Part shown: piece by piece, positions 10,011-22,815 of the stretch
Layout: each line of letters starts with the position of its first letter
How positions within the stretch are numbered: position 1 is the first letter of the stretch
Origin: Caprimulgus europaeus
Taxonomy: Eukaryota; Chordata; Aves; Caprimulgiformes; Caprimulgidae
Length of the DNA stretch: 64,000 nucleotides
Assembly: GCA_907165065.1 (NCBI GenBank)
Contig: OU015527.1
Coordinates: forward strand, 23,077,686 to 23,141,685
Direction: 5' to 3'
Program-made: the position numbers and the translations under genes
The notes under the pieces: model-generated
Database searches by the model: none
What the model was told of the DNA's origin: nothing
The model's input: only the letters and a program-made list of their open reading frames with translations

Positions 10011-13000
10011 AGAGATGGAGGATGGTAATGATGCTGGATACCTGCCTGGAATGGGAAATACGAGGTCTGGCATTTGTTCCTCCCTGTGTGTGCGTTAACA
10101 CACAGAAACAGTGAACTCTTTCTTATAGTGATCTTTTTGTGCTCTATCATTAACCCTTGAATTCATTTTGTGGGCAACATGTCACTTTATAGCATATAGT
10201 TTGCCCAGCTTTAGTGGCATTTCCTAGCACTTTTTTACAGATCCTGCTTAACTCATATTTTTTAATCCATTTTCTTTATCACCCTCCCTCCTTTCCTCAA
10301 AGGGTACCGCCCTTTTCTGTATTTGTACAACTCTTTACCCTTCTTGGATAAAGCCAACTGCATTGTTCTTGAAAATATTTGGCTCTGTGACAGCGTTTGT
10401 GTATTGCTTACTCCAGAAAATGTACAAAGGTGGTGTGCCATGTTATGTCTGATGCACATAGAATAAACCTGTACAGCAATTGCACGGGAAACTTCTTGAG
10501 GAAATGTTGAGAATGGCTGTGTTATGGCTAGTTCAAGAAGATAGGCAAAATAGGATGCAACTTCGGGGCTGGTTAAACACCACAAATTCCTTCCCTTCTG
10601 CCTCACAAAAACCGAACCATATTTATCAGTTCCAGACTTCCAAAAGTCCTTGTATGCTTTGATTTCTCCTATTCATCTTTGTCACACTGAGATTCTCCTA
10701 CTAAGGTTTGCCAGTACTCTTCTTGCTCTTTGAATGTAATCTGAAAGTGAACACTGCTACCAAGGGATGTTTGTGATATGAAAATTCAATCATCTGAGTG
10801 ACATTGCTGAGAAAGGTTGGTCAAACACTGGCTGTGAGTGTGACTCAGGGCTAAGAGCTACTAATTAAACATTCTAGAAATAGCAGGTTAGTTCTGCTAG
10901 CTCATTGTTCTAATTCTTCAGGCTGGCAGTGTCCTCACAAACTTCTCCCTTTTCTTCTCCCATCATTTCAGGAGATGGAGTACTTCCACAACAGTAGGTG
11001 AATAGTGACACTGAATCTTATTATCTTATTTTAATTGTTAGTCAGGTAGCAGAAACAAAGGTTCCAGGACACAAAGTATTGGTAAGTAGACCAGAAGCAA
11101 CGTCAGACATCAGTGGACTACTTTCTGCTCCTATTGCAAAACCCTGGAGACTGTAGAAATTACTTTAGACTTACCTGTGCAATGTCCTGGAATGTGCTCT
11201 AATAAATACTTGTTTTTTCTCCAGGATGAGCCCAGCATACTAATAATGAAAAAAAAACACAAACTGTAAAGCTTTGCATCAAAAGCAGCAACTCTATATT
11301 CTGATGTAGTGAACAAATGGAATAGGAAGCTAAGAAATATATATAATTTCACAGTTTAAATATTATGAGGGTTTTACTGAAAAGGAGTAGATATTCATCA
11401 TGGCTGATTGCCTAAATTGTAAGTATAAGGTTTCCTCCAGCCTTTGGTTGCTTAAAATTTCAATAGCAAACATTGCTGCAAAGTTTTGTTAAATTAGCTA
11501 TTGTGGACACAAACTTCTTAACCAAGAAGAAAAAACAGTGCTGTAAACTCATTTTGGAATAGGCCAGATACCTGAAGACCTGTTCCAACCTTTATCAAAC
11601 TGTATTTATGGAAGGGATGGGCAAACATTCAGTCTGCAAAGAGATGTGCTATTATTTCTGTTCACCTGTTTTTTATTTCCTTCTGACACAGAGTAGTTAG
11701 TCACTTCATATAAAGCAGTTGTGTTTGTTTTATTATTAAGTTGGAGGAGAGGAAGATGGATGAGTGAATGAACAAATGAATGAATGGATGGATGGATGGA
11801 TGGATGTTAGCTTAAACTACCTCAGACAAGAATAAGGAGTGTTTACCTGGGCTGCTGTCCATAAAGAGATGAGGGGACAGTGACAACCAGCTAGGGCTTT
11901 GGTGAGCACCTTGGAATTGGAACATTTCCAGCCAGCAGAGTTAAGCCTAGAAGGAGACATCAGGCAAGAGTTTCTTATTCTTTTGCATAAGAAAATAAAT
12001 ACATATATGTGTGCAGCCCAATTTTACTAGGTCAGTTCTACCTACTAGTTTGCAAGCAGATTTTGTGCTTGCATGGAACACCAGTAAAAAGAAACTGAGT
12101 TTGCAGCACAGCTTATAAGCTCAGATCCAAAATCTGTACAATATGATCAGGTGTTTTGGGATGGAAGTCAGACATTAAATACTCATATTACTTTTACTTC
12201 ACAAGAGTTTCAGTTATTGTCAATGCTCTTTCTAAATCTGAAACATCTGATGGAAACAAAGAGATGAGACAGGAAGATTTGCCCTTTGGCCATTGGTCTT
12301 CAGCCTTTCTTTTTTTTTCTGATTCATGTGTTCAGACACTCGTACAACCTCACTTGCCAAAGTCTTTCTGTTCTCAGAAATGAACATTGCTGACTGCATA
12401 GTTGAGATGCAGATTGTGAACTCTCTATGCAGTACGCTGCTTTTACACTTTGGTTACTGTGTCTATCATTTCCACAGGCAAATACTTCCGGTGTCAAAAA
12501 CAGTGACAAGGACTTACTGGCAATGCCTGCAGCAAGTTTAAAGTGTAAGGCAAATGGACGGACTTTTGTCAATTGCTGCAACTACTTTGGCAAAGACAAA
12601 TCACATGTTTTTGCTGAATTAACTTTTCTTCACTAAGCAATACACCTTTTACTGAATTTTACATTATGAACAAAATAATGTCTTTAATTTTTTATTATTT
12701 TCCAGTTCTTTATTTTTCCTTGTTGACTTTGTAAAGCAGCTGCTTAGATTATAAACTAATCATCCATACAATGGCCTTTCAGTCTTCCCCAAGTTTTAGG
12801 CCTTTTTTGTCTCCTCTTCATTGTCCTGTGCTTGGCCTGCCTTAAACTGGACCCCTAGGGAACAAAGTGCTGCATAGCAATCTTTTTTAGTGTTCCATGG
12901 CTTATCATATATCCCCCTTAGGACTTAATTTTATATTTCTCTCCAGCAGGAAATAGTAATAGATTCTGTAAATCTCCTTTTATAATATCTTCTACTTATT

Positions 13001-14532
13001 GCACACATCTAATGAACTGCGTGTCATACTTCATTTACTTCACTGTGAATGTTTGATAACCTGCTATATATTAGATAAAAAACTTTAAGCCTTTGCTCTT
13101 CACTAGTGTGCTTAGTCACGTTAGTAAGTCTCAATATGTTTCTGTATGTGAACAAGTGTTCAAAATTGAACATATATGGTAACTATCACTAAAATAATCA
13201 CTATTAATAAAAGTCTGAGTGTTCCAGAATTCCTTCTGTCTGTAGCTGGTTTTAGTAGTGTAAGTCTCTTAGGAAAGGACTTATTCCATTGTGTGGCCTG
13301 GAAAAGTCAGTTTGAGGTAAGCAGGACTGTTCACATTCACAAAAGCTGCAATTTAATGAGAAAAGAAACCTCATATAAACAAGTAAGTGAGAAGGCATGT
13401 AGAAATTTAGAGTTCCAGATAATTAACTTACTCAGACATAACAATCCGCCCTCTTCTTCTTCTTAGTTACATACTACACACACATGTACGTGCACGCTAT
13501 GGTATTAATTCAGTGGCTTTCAGTGTGAATACGCAACAGGAATTAAGATTACATGAGCAACATATGTATTTCAATGAGCTGTAATTTTAGCTACATTTGT
13601 AATGTTTTCCATTTCCCTTCAAGCAAATAAACTGGCACTTCATTTCATACACAGTAGGTCATTCACGAAGAGCTCCATCATATCCTGTCCAGTATCTTTC
13701 TGGCACTATTTCTCTGCTATTATTCAGGAGACTTGTCACTCCTGAGTTCCAAAGTCAGTAAAAGATTTTTATCTACTTGTTTGGTGATTAATAGCAATTG
13801 AAAACCACCCGTTAATTGCCAAATTCATACTCTAGTCTCTGTTCTTGTCATAACATTTAATAAGAGGAAGATTCAGAAGGACAGAATAAGAAATATTTGA
13901 GGAAACAAAGGGACAAGACCCTCCAAAATTTTTAGCCTTGCAGATAATAGCCATTCTTGCCTTCTTTGAAGAATATTAAATTTATTTTTATATAATATAT
14001 ACATGAAATATTATAATTTTTATATTACATATTTTAAACTTCATTAAAGACTTGAAATTGGATTTTGGTTTCTGAGTGTGAGCTTCTATTGCGTAACATT
14101 AAAAATAAGAGCTTTAATAAAAATCTGAAGTACTGATGTCTCATCATGGTGGAAAGTATTATGCCTTTGGATCTACTTTACCAGAAAACGTGGCAATAAA
14201 TTTTGGAAATAGCATAATACTTAAAAATGAATAAATATACATACACATTGCCAAAATTTTATGCCACTGGATGGACCTTAAAGGTAGTTTTTGTGGTTGA
14301 TAGAATGCTATTCCTAGTGTTCTTAATTGTGTGTAAATTGCACCTTTCTCAGTCATCTCTCATTTTAATAACAATTACTGTAAAGGTAATAATGTCTGTT
14401 ATGCAATTTCTTGATGCAAAAAATTGTTCCCAGTAGAATTATAGACATTATAGACTGTGCAAAAATAACATCTCTGTTTTTCTTTAGCTCTCAGTTTAGT
14501 TACACTGTATTGCCAAGGAAATGTTATTACAG
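10011..14532. other. AT-rich non-coding stretch with minor features
   Basis: No gene that I can support. A 114-codon frame on the minus strand (10,262-10,606) is the longest and resembles no family known to me. A tetranucleotide tract lies at 11,755-11,806. A pyrimidine-CAG acceptor-like site near 12,478 precedes an open stretch to 12,636, but there is no donor or recognisable protein. A very AT-rich run covers about 13,975-14,040. Confidence 0.45.
11755..11806 (+). repeat. (GGAT)n-type microsatellite
   Basis: Tetranucleotide repeat: imperfect GAATG/AATG units run into about six GGAT units. Confidence 0.85.
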
Positions 14533-15175
14533 TGTAGTAGTTTACCTTCTCTGTCCGCCAAACACCACACAGATGCTTGTTCACTGTCCCCTTCCCCACC
14601 CCCCAACCTCCCCACCCAGGGAACAGGTGGGAGAATTGGAGGGGTAAAGGTAAGAAAACTCATAGGTAGAGATAAGAATGATTTAATAATTAGAATAAAG
14701 TAAACTTGAAATAATAATGATGATGATGATGATGATAATATTAATAACAATAACAATAAATATAAAAGAGTGATGAGCAGTACAAATACTCACCACCACC
14801 AACAGCAATCGCAGAGAAGCAAAAAGGGACCCTGAACCCAAAACTGCAATCCTGGAAGAGCGAGACCCCCTCTTCTTGGCCAGCTCTCTTTTATATTCCA
14901 AATACGACATTATATGATATGGAAGATCCCATTGGCACATCCAAATGCCCGTCTGGGTCTGCTGATTTACTATGCTGCACCTCCCATCTCCCATGCCAGT
15001 TTCTTCTGTGTCTGTAGCTTAGCAAAACATGGGGAGCTGGGAAGTCCTTGGGGTTTTTTTCTCACAGCAACAGATACCAGTATACTATCAACATTCATTC
15101 TAAATCCCATGCTGAAACCAAAACACTATTTTAGTTACTAAGAAAATTAACTCTATCCCAGCTGAAACGAGGACA
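14533..15175 (-). mobile_element. Solo LTR, group L (ERVL-like), minus strand
   Basis: LTR fossil of 643 bp. Read on the minus strand it starts TGTCCTCGTTTCAGCTGGG, then GATAGAGTTAATTTTC, and ends ACTACTACA (TG...CA). The minus-strand promoter region has a CCAAT box (14,931-14,935) and an AATATAAAAG TATA-like box (about 14,888-14,896); an ATTAAA polyadenylation signal lies at 14,682-14,687. Flanking 5-mers TACAG (14,528-14,532) and TGCAG (15,176-15,180) differ at one base and probably are the target duplication; 5 bp suits class III (ERVL-like) elements. A (GAT)n tract at about 14,717-14,737 is internal. No internal retroviral region. Confidence 0.85.
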
Positions 15176-17459
15176 TGCAGGTAGGTTCCTACTTTTTCTG
15201 CTTAGATGACCAAATTATCTGCATGAGTACAAAAGTCTTTCTGATAGCCTCTTAATAATGAAAGATTCTGTCACATTTCATCTGCATATGACACAGGGAG
15301 TTCTCAAAGACATTCTCTTCCTATACACTAAAATAAAAAAAAGAAAAAAGTAGTAGTCAAAAAGAGAAGGGACACCCTAGATAAGATGGAAAACTACAAA
15401 CTTAGCAAGTTAAAGTGAATATGATGTGTGCAGGAGTGGTAGTTCCAATGAATATGGAATTACTTTTTTCCCTTTGGCCAAACTAGCAGTGCATGTTCCT
15501 ACGAAATTGCCCAAGCTGTCATTATGTGTGAAGCTTCTGCTGCGAAAATTGGGAAAAGATAGTATGCAACAGCCATGTAGACTTTTGTGAGCACAGAAGG
15601 TTTGCAGATATTTGAAGAAAGTTTTATTCCTATGAAATCGCTAGAGTAGCCGGTCCCAGAATTTTAAGTTTTGTGCATGATAAAAATCTCAACAGCTTTT
15701 CAGTTCCAAAATTTTTTCAGAGTATAACTTTGTGTAAGTGTGATCTCTTTTTTTAGAACCATACTTCCAATCTAATTAATATTCAGTAAAGAAGGTTCTT
15801 AAGAAGCAGAAACAGATTTTAAATATTTTAATAATTCATTGTTTTGTGCTGTGGTCTGAAATAAACATAACAGACCTTTTGGAAAGGCCCATACCTAAGA
15901 AGTGCTCAATGATTGTTCATCTAAAAGGAAAGACTTTTATTCAAAGTAAATTTATGAATGTCATAGAAGACTGTGTTTTTAATAAGCAACTCAATACAGC
16001 AAAATTATTATTTATTTCTGAAGTATTAGTGACAAAATTTGGCCAAGAACATAGCATATAGTGGGGATACAGTAGTACATATTATTAGCAGCATTGCATG
16101 AGACTCTGAAAGAGACTAGAATAGAGTCATTACTGGTGGACTCCTAAGCTCTCAAAAGCTAATTCCCAAGGGGGTCTGCTAAGTAGCTCCCTGAATAGCC
16201 TTTTTTTTTTTTTTTTCCCCTGAGAGGCCACGGTAGAAAGTGGAACATCATACGGAGAGCAGGATTTATCTCTTTGAAGTGATGCATCTGAGGGGGTACT
16301 TTCTCTGAATGATTGAAAAGCTTCACAGAATCAGTGTTTTTTCCATGTCTCATCCTTTATCAAGTTTCTTCTAAACTTTTTTTTAGAGAAACTGAATAGA
16401 CTGCACTATGATATCCTACATGTTTTTCTAATTCCTATATTATTTTTGCAGTTCTTTTTTGAACCCTTTCTGGTATTTCTACTTCATCTGGAAAGGCAGA
16501 TGCTAGAACTGGAAACAATATCCTTAGCAGGAGTCTGTTCACACAGGCAAAAGCACTTTTCTCCTTATTACTACACTGAGAGTTCATGTTGAGTTCATGA
16601 CCTCTGACAGCCTTATAGTTTTCCAAAGAAATCTTTCACCCTACTTATATAGTCCTTTATTTGTGCTCTACATATACTACCTTTAGCTGTATTAAATCCA
16701 TTTAGTCTGTTTGGGACAATTTAACCAATAGTTAATGGTTTGACCATTCAGAACTTTCTAATAATGTTATTATTGATGGAAGTAATGCAGTATCTCTAGT
16801 GCAGTTGATAATAACTGTTTCTTAGAATGCTTTAACTGTTGATTTCACTGTCTGTGTATATGTGTATGTGGAAAAAAAAAGTGTTGAAGGAATTGCTGGT
16901 AGAATAAATTCCAGTTAAACATATTTATAATAGATTGCTGGAAAATGATAATGATTTTCATCTTCATTTTCATGGGCACCACCTTATCCATCATAAGGTA
17001 GAAAGGAAAAAGGAAGAAAAGTAGTCAGATCTAACAGTTCCGTTAAGGGACAGAAGGGGAAAAGCAAGTCTTGATAGAGATACAAGCCTTCGTTTACACT
17101 TTGATTTTTCAGATTTGTAGTGGTGATTCGGGAGACTAATATGCTTTTACGAGCTTGGCTAATGAACAGACTGGGCTGCTTAGTATAGTGCACAGCCTAA
17201 ATCCTTATACCTAGACATTTTACCTCCTAAACAAGATAAAAATCTGTCTATTGGAATTGGTTTTGAGTCCTTTTTGATTGCTAAACTGGGTCTGACAATT
17301 TTCTAGGAGAAAGTTTTTGGTCCCCTAAAATTGCCTGTGATCATTTTAACATTGTGACAGAATAGCTTGTTGAGTTTTAGTACTTGAATTCTACCTGGCA
17401 CTGCTTAATTTACAACATAGATCAACTACTGTTGAAAATCATAATACAGTCTCAGTAAG
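15176..17459. other. AT-rich non-coding stretch
   Basis: No gene or transposon recognised. A poly-T run lies near 16,200-16,216. The small frames at 15,846-16,061, 16,159-16,353, 16,435-16,626 and 16,984-17,193 are chance. Confidence 0.45.
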
Positions 17460-19060
17460 ACAATGGATAGAGTGTTGGAGCCAACACCTGGTACTCTTTG
17501 GACATTTCCTCCAAGCACCGGCTATCAAAAGCTTGCTGCCATGAGCTCACGTCTTCACAGAGCACCAGTTTGAGAGGAATTTGCCCTGCCTGGAGGAAGC
17601 AAATATTTGTCATTACTCCTCTGGTCCAACACTGTCCTCAGAACTGACCCTGCTGTAGTCAGGGGCTGGGCTAGAGATGTCCTGAGGGGCACCTTCTGTG
17701 GAATTATTATTGGAGGTGATCTGTACCCACATCTCAAGAGAAGGTACAGCATGAAGGAAACTTGCAGGGTGGAGTGCAATTGGTATGCGAGAAAGGCAGT
17801 TCCCTAGGTACAGCCTGCAACCTTAGAGTCACTGACTCAAAGAGAAACAGCATGGAGGGTGGAGTGGAGGTGCCATGGCCAGGCTCTGCACATAGCAGAG
17901 GGGAACTGGATGGCACCGTGGAACTGATAAGCTGCACAGTTGCTACCCTGAGCCAGCAGTTTCTCATCATTTTGCCAAAACTGTGTCCTCGGTGCAACTT
18001 TGCTCATTATAATGTCATTATAATGGTAAACTACACCTCCAGCCCAAAAGCTACCCTCCTCCAAGGTGCAATCACCCCTCACTGCGCATGTGCTCTGAAT
18101 TTCCTCTTGTCTATACCTTTAAAAGCAAAGCCAGGAAATTTTACACCAATCATAATAAAGGCATGTATGACTAGAGCCACTGAAGCTCCACCTGAAAGTA
18201 AAAAAATAGAATAAAAATGGCCTAAGAGAGGGGAGATATTAGGGAAGATACCATTGCAGACAAGTCGGGAGGATGTCATCACAAACCATCACCTACTTCT
18301 GGGACCAGTTGACAGGTTGAGTCTCTCTTCCCTCCCATAGGGTCGTCTCCTGGGTGAGATTCAAACCTTTCCTGGGAAACTTTGAAAATGTCTTATAGAG
18401 TTGTTTTTCTTTCTCTTAAAGTGTTTGTAGATTTATATTCTTAAGTACCTGCACTCATTTTTGCAGACAGTATATTTATCACCAGCAATCCAAAGAACCT
18501 GTACTCTGTTGCATCAGTAAACTGCACCGTTCATTAATCCAGTCATGACAGTCCTCATTGAATGTGACCAAGTGTGGCTATGCAAGTTCATTTAAACGTG
18601 ACTAGGCTGGAGGTGCATTAGTGTATCCAGATGTGAGAGCTCTCAATGAACACAACCAGGTGGTCATGCTAGTTTATTTGAATGTGGCTGGACTGTAGAG
18701 CTGCACTCCTAGTGAGTCCGGAGCCGTGGAACTTCAATGTATTGAATGTGACTGGACTGATAGTGCCGAATTGGGCATCACTCAGACTTCAAGCCCAGCC
18801 ACCCCAAGCCCCTCTGATATCTGAGGATAAGCTGGAATGCAAGGGGCTTTATTTTCTGCCAAATCTCTCTGCCTTTTTAATGCAACACCTTCCACCCTGA
18901 ATTATCTGTCCTGTGATGCTATGGCTCTTTGGTCCTAAAGCTCAATATAGTTCCTTTTCCAGAGATTCACAGCATAAGGCACCATGGTTGTAGGTGCAGA
19001 AGCCTCCACAGCAGTGCTTAGGTCTAAAAATGCATCTCTCTAACTTCATGACTTGTTTTA
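17460..19060 (+). mobile_element. LTR-like or ERV-derived island (unassigned)
   Basis: A GC-richer block between AT-rich flanks. It includes a duplicated ATTATAATG near 18,006-18,026, a TTTAAAAGC TATA-like box near 18,119, AATAAAGG near 18,153 and AATAAAAATGG near 18,211. A tandem repeat of about 87-91 bp follows at 18,505-18,775. This layout (promoter-like site, polyadenylation signals, then tandem repeats) and the wording of the sequence resemble bird LTR material, but I see no second copy in the window and no clean termini. Open frames at 17,762-18,214 (150 codons) are not a protein that I know. The element is broken if it is an ERV piece; its boundaries are approximate. Confidence 0.38.
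18505..18775 (+). repeat. Diverged tandem repeat, unit about 87-91 bp
   Basis: Unit 1 runs 18,536-18,622 and unit 2 runs 18,623-18,713; unit 3 (18,714-about 18,775) is shorter, and a partial unit precedes unit 1. Shared blocks include TCCAG near the start, TGAA..AACCA.GTG, and TTTGAATGTGGCTGGACTG or variants. Similarity between the two full units is roughly 70-75% by eye. Confidence 0.65.
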
Positions 19061-20999
19061 CAGCTATTTAATACATTGGTTCTGCTTATGCTAAGTTAGG
19101 CTATACTGACATTACTGTGTTCAATGTGTTTGTATGACTTATTATATTAATGTGTTATTAAGAAAAATCAAAACTAAATGGAAATCAAAAACCTAGGCTA
19201 AACTTCTGGGACTTATGCTGTTTCTACTGCCATGTAACAAATATGAATAAATAGAAAGTAACGTGAGGGGTTTTCTTCTGTAAGATGATCTTCAAAAGTT
19301 TTCCTTTAATAATTTTCTGGATAACCTCTGCTAGGTTTATAGTTGCATAAATCCACGCATGGACATTTATTAGCCAATGATTTTCACTCACTTCACATAT
19401 CTACCCTATATAACTTTAATTGTGTCTAGTATACTGCAAGTGATTTTTATTGGTGACGATATCCAAGTTTTACTTCAAAGTGGTATAAACAAACTGTAAC
19501 AAGATTTTTTGTTTTATAACCTAGTATTTACTTAACGATTGATGATATAAGTGGTTAAATATTAATTTCCTAGATTTGTGCTTAGCTCTTTGTCTTAATT
19601 CTGAAACCAGACAGAATCACTTCATACCTTCCAACATTCTGAACTTTAATGGGAAAACAAAAAACTTCCTGAAATGTCTAACTCAATTTAAGTTCTCAAA
19701 CAACGACTACATCACAGTTGTCCAGCTTTGTATGACAGAAACTCACTCCAAAGGTCAGTTTGCATGGATTAAATGGATCAGTCCTTAATTGGAGTTTAAG
19801 TAACAAATTAAATTACATTACATTAAGTCACAGCACATCCACTGTACAGGTGACCAAAGAAAAGGAAGTTAATTTAATATGACTAGGCAGACATTTCTTC
19901 AAGTAAAAATATGATTGAAGTCTATTCTTCACTACTGCTATGATAAATGTGTGGTGTGCTGTATATATATTTTCTCTAGGAATTTGGGGGAAAGATTTTT
20001 TTTGTTTGTTTTGTCTTGGCTAGAAACAATAAAAGGAAGTTCTTAAAATCTATCTATTACTTACAGTTGTTCAAGCTCAAAACCAGCAGAAAAATCAGCA
20101 GTCGCAGAAGCAGAATGAGCGTATCTGGTCAGAATATTTTTGCATAAAAGTGAGCTCTTTAGTAAATGCCAAATTCAAAAGCAAAATGTCTTTGATAAAT
20201 GCAAATCATAACACAAGTTAGGTTTCCTGTCTGTTTGGATGATAGGCTGCTTCTAGGTGGAAACAAGAAATATGAACTTGACCCAAAGGCCAAGAGAAAG
20301 TTAGCACAGGGAGTTTAAAAGTAGAGTAGCATAATTAGATGGGTTTTACAATTATTTTTGCATTAAATGTTTAATGATTTTTGAATGTATTGACATTTTA
20401 GTTCGTGAACAATTAACACAATATTTTCTTACTTAGGTTTCTGATTATAAACCAGAAAAAGGCTATCTTTAATGGATGTAATTAATTAACAAAGGGACAT
20501 ATGTTGTGTGCTCATGTCCTGTGTAATGTCCAAAAATTGTTATTAATATAATCAATATAGTTAAGTAACAGGATGACAGAAAAAGATTTTTTCTAAGAGA
20601 ATTAGAGGACAATTTGAATTACCCAGTTTTCTTCTGCTGAGATCAAGATTACAAAGAGAAAGTGAAGTTTCTATAATAAGGTGCTGGAGTCTGTTACCAC
20701 GCTCTCCTAGCCATTTGCAGTACTCAAAGGCAGTCCAAAACCCTGTCTAAATTCTCAGCTACTCCATGTCTACAAGACATTACTGAGATGTGTCACGTGC
20801 CCTTTCCCAGTCACTCTTGATTGATTTTGTGTGTTTTGTTTAGTTTTATGGTTTATGTTACTCTATCAAAAGGAGTTCAAAATATTAAGCTGGTAATTTC
20901 ATTTTAGTTGAAGTATTACTGCTTATTTTACAGATGTCTTAGAAATCATCATTAACTCACATAAAAAGAACTTATTGATAATATGAAAACATAAAACCG
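19061..20999. other. AT-rich non-coding stretch
   Basis: No gene or transposon recognised; small frames only. Confidence 0.45.
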
Positions 21000-21231
21000 T
21001 ATGATGTACATAAACTTAAATTATAAACCTTAAATTAAAGCTGACTTTTGAGTGAACTTCCCAACCTAGTACTACAGTAGCATGAAATGCGACTGTGAGA
21101 TTCTTTCCCCAACCTGTTTCACATCAGCATGAAATAAGATTGTGAGACTTTTACTTCCACAGTCCACAGCCAGGTGCAGAATACCAAAATAACAGCTTCT
21201 TGGACATATCTCAGATCCTGGCCAAATCCAG
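21000..21231 (+). mobile_element. Group A LTR, left part (outer layer of the nest)
   Basis: The block CTTTTGAGTGAACTTCCCAA and the following TCACATCAGCATGAAAT match the group A LTR at 5,850-5,990. A near-repeat of this block makes the piece slightly longer than the 5.8 kb copy. It breaks off at CTGGCCAAATCC and resumes at about 22,816 with TGTGAAGTGAAG, which is exactly the next part in the 5.8 kb copy. The left edge is diverged and approximate. Confidence 0.72.
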
Positions 21232-21709
21232 GATCATAGACTCTTAGAATAGCCTGTTTGAAAAGATCTTTGAGATCATTGAGTCCAACTGTACCTGTCC
21301 ACTACTAAACCATATCTCTGAGCACCTCATCTACACATTTTTAAACACCTCCAAGGATGGTGACTCAACCACCTCCCTAGGCAGCCCATTCCAGTGCCTG
21401 AGAACCCTTTCAGTGAAGAAGTATTTCCTGAAATCCAGTCTGTACCTCCCCTGGCATAACTTGAGGCCATTTCCTCTTGTTCTGTCACTAGTTACCTGGG
21501 AGAAAAGACACACACCTGCCTCACTACAACCTCCTTTCAGGTAGTTGTAGACAGCAATTAGGTCACCCCTCAGCCTCCTCTTCTCTAGACTAAACAACCC
21601 CAGTTCCCTCAGCTGCTCCTCATAAGACTTGTTCTCCAGCCCCTTCACCAGCTTCGTTGCCCCTCTGGACACGCTCCAGCACCTCCATGTCTTTCTTATA
21701 ATAAGGGGC
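21232..21709 (-). mobile_element. CR1 LINE, 3' part (middle layer of the nest)
   Basis: Antisense CR1 inserted in the group A LTR. The 3' end lies at 21,232 (ATCATAGACTCTTAGAAT). The minus-strand frame 21,331-21,843 reads, within the CR1 part, [20 protein letters not shown] and [17 protein letters not shown], characteristic of the CR1 ORF2 C-terminus. The frame then runs on into antisense LTR sequence, so it is not a gene. The CR1 is interrupted at 21,710 by a group B LTR and continues after 22,636. Confidence 0.92.
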
Positions 21710-22636
21710 TGTGTTGGGTTTGTGTGTATGCATGTGTGGGGATGGGGTGGCGGGGGGTTTGGTAGTGGGAGAAGGGCCAGCTTGTGAGAGCAAAAAGCTC
21801 CCCTGGCTCCAAGACAAAGATCCCCCAGCCCAGGCTGGGCCAATGAGCACTAGAGAAACGCCTCTGAGAATCCATATTAGTGAGGGGAAGGACTGTCCTG
21901 AAAAGAAGAAGGTGGACAGAACCTGGAGGAAAGGCCATTGACTTAAGAAAATATGACCATCAGCCTAAACTAAGAGAGAGCTTTGTTGCAGGAGGAAGGA
22001 GGAGGAGGAGGACAGAGAACCTCAGACATGCAGTTCAACTGCACAGAGTAGGAGAAGACAAAGGAAGTCCCCTGCAGACCATGGAGATTCAGGGGTGGAG
22101 CAGAGACCCACATGTAGGCCATGGAGGACTCCGTGATGGAGCAGAGAAGTTGAGCCTGAGAGCAAGTGTGACTGTAATTGGGACCCCGAGAGTTGCTCGT
22201 TGCCAGAGTGGAGGTGGACCCCCAGAGTGGGGGGTGAGTCTGCAGCCCGTGGATGTCCCAATGACAGAGCCAGGAGCTCGTCCCAAAGAGGCCTGTGACT
22301 CCATGGGAAGCTTGTGTTGGAACATCTTGTTCCTGGACTTTCATGCTGGGAAGAGCAGCAGAGGTGAACTGACTGAACCCCCATTCCCCGTCCCCTGTGC
22401 CACTGTAGGGGTGTTGTAAGGTGTGGTTGTTATATCTAGTTAGATGAACGACAACAAATTAAATTGATTTTTCTTCCCCAAATTGAGTCTGTTTTTCCTG
22501 TGACCATAACTGGTGGGTGAGCCCTCCCTGTCCTTCATTCCTAGTCCCATGCCCCCTCTGTTGTGTTCTCCCATCCCATCTCACAGGGGGAGGTGTGTGA
22601 GTGAAGGACCACATGGTCCTACTGTGGGTCAAACCA
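21710..22636 (+). mobile_element. Group B LTR (innermost layer of the nest)
   Basis: LTR fossil of about 927 bp inserted in the CR1. It starts TGTGTTGGGTTTGTGTG and ends GGGTCAAACCA. Its 3' half matches 1-482 closely (for example AGCCAGGAGCTC and GAACATCTTGTTCCTGGACT). An AAATTAAATTGA polyadenylation-type signal lies near 22,457. CR1 sequence on either side does not join perfectly: about 30 bp of the expected CR1 is missing, and no target duplication is visible, so some loss accompanied or followed insertion. Frames of 76-179 codons in this stretch on both strands are repeat artefacts. Solo LTR. Confidence 0.8.
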
Positions 22637-22815
22637 AAACCTCACCAAAGCCAAGTACGGGGGAAGGATGACTTCCGTGGTCCTGTTGGCCACGCTCTTT
22701 CTGATAGAAGCCAGGATGCCATTTGCCTTCTTGGTCACCTGTGCACACTGCTGGCTCTTGTTCAGCCAGCTATCAACCAATACCACCAGGTCCTTTTCCG
22801 CCAGGATGTGCCCAT
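22637..22815 (-). mobile_element. CR1 LINE, 5'-ward continuation after the LTR
   Basis: Antisense CR1 ORF2, with blocks such as TGGCCACGCTCTTTCTGATA and CCAGCTATCAACCAATACCA. These encode, on the minus strand, the stretch before the ORF2 C-terminus. It ends near 22,815, where the group A LTR resumes, so the CR1 is 5'-truncated at about 690 bp of element in total. Confidence 0.88.

Noticed and set aside
12426-12636. Possible exon after a pyrimidine-CAG acceptor near 12,478
   Set aside because: No donor, no recognisable protein, and length consistent with chance.
17607-18214. 150-codon plus-strand frame as a host gene
   Set aside because: It crosses promoter-like and polyadenylation-like motifs of a presumed LTR-like island and has no recognisable domain.
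21696-22419. Frames of 76-179 codons on both strands
   Set aside because: All lie in the group B LTR or run from it into antisense CR1 ORF2; none is an independent gene.
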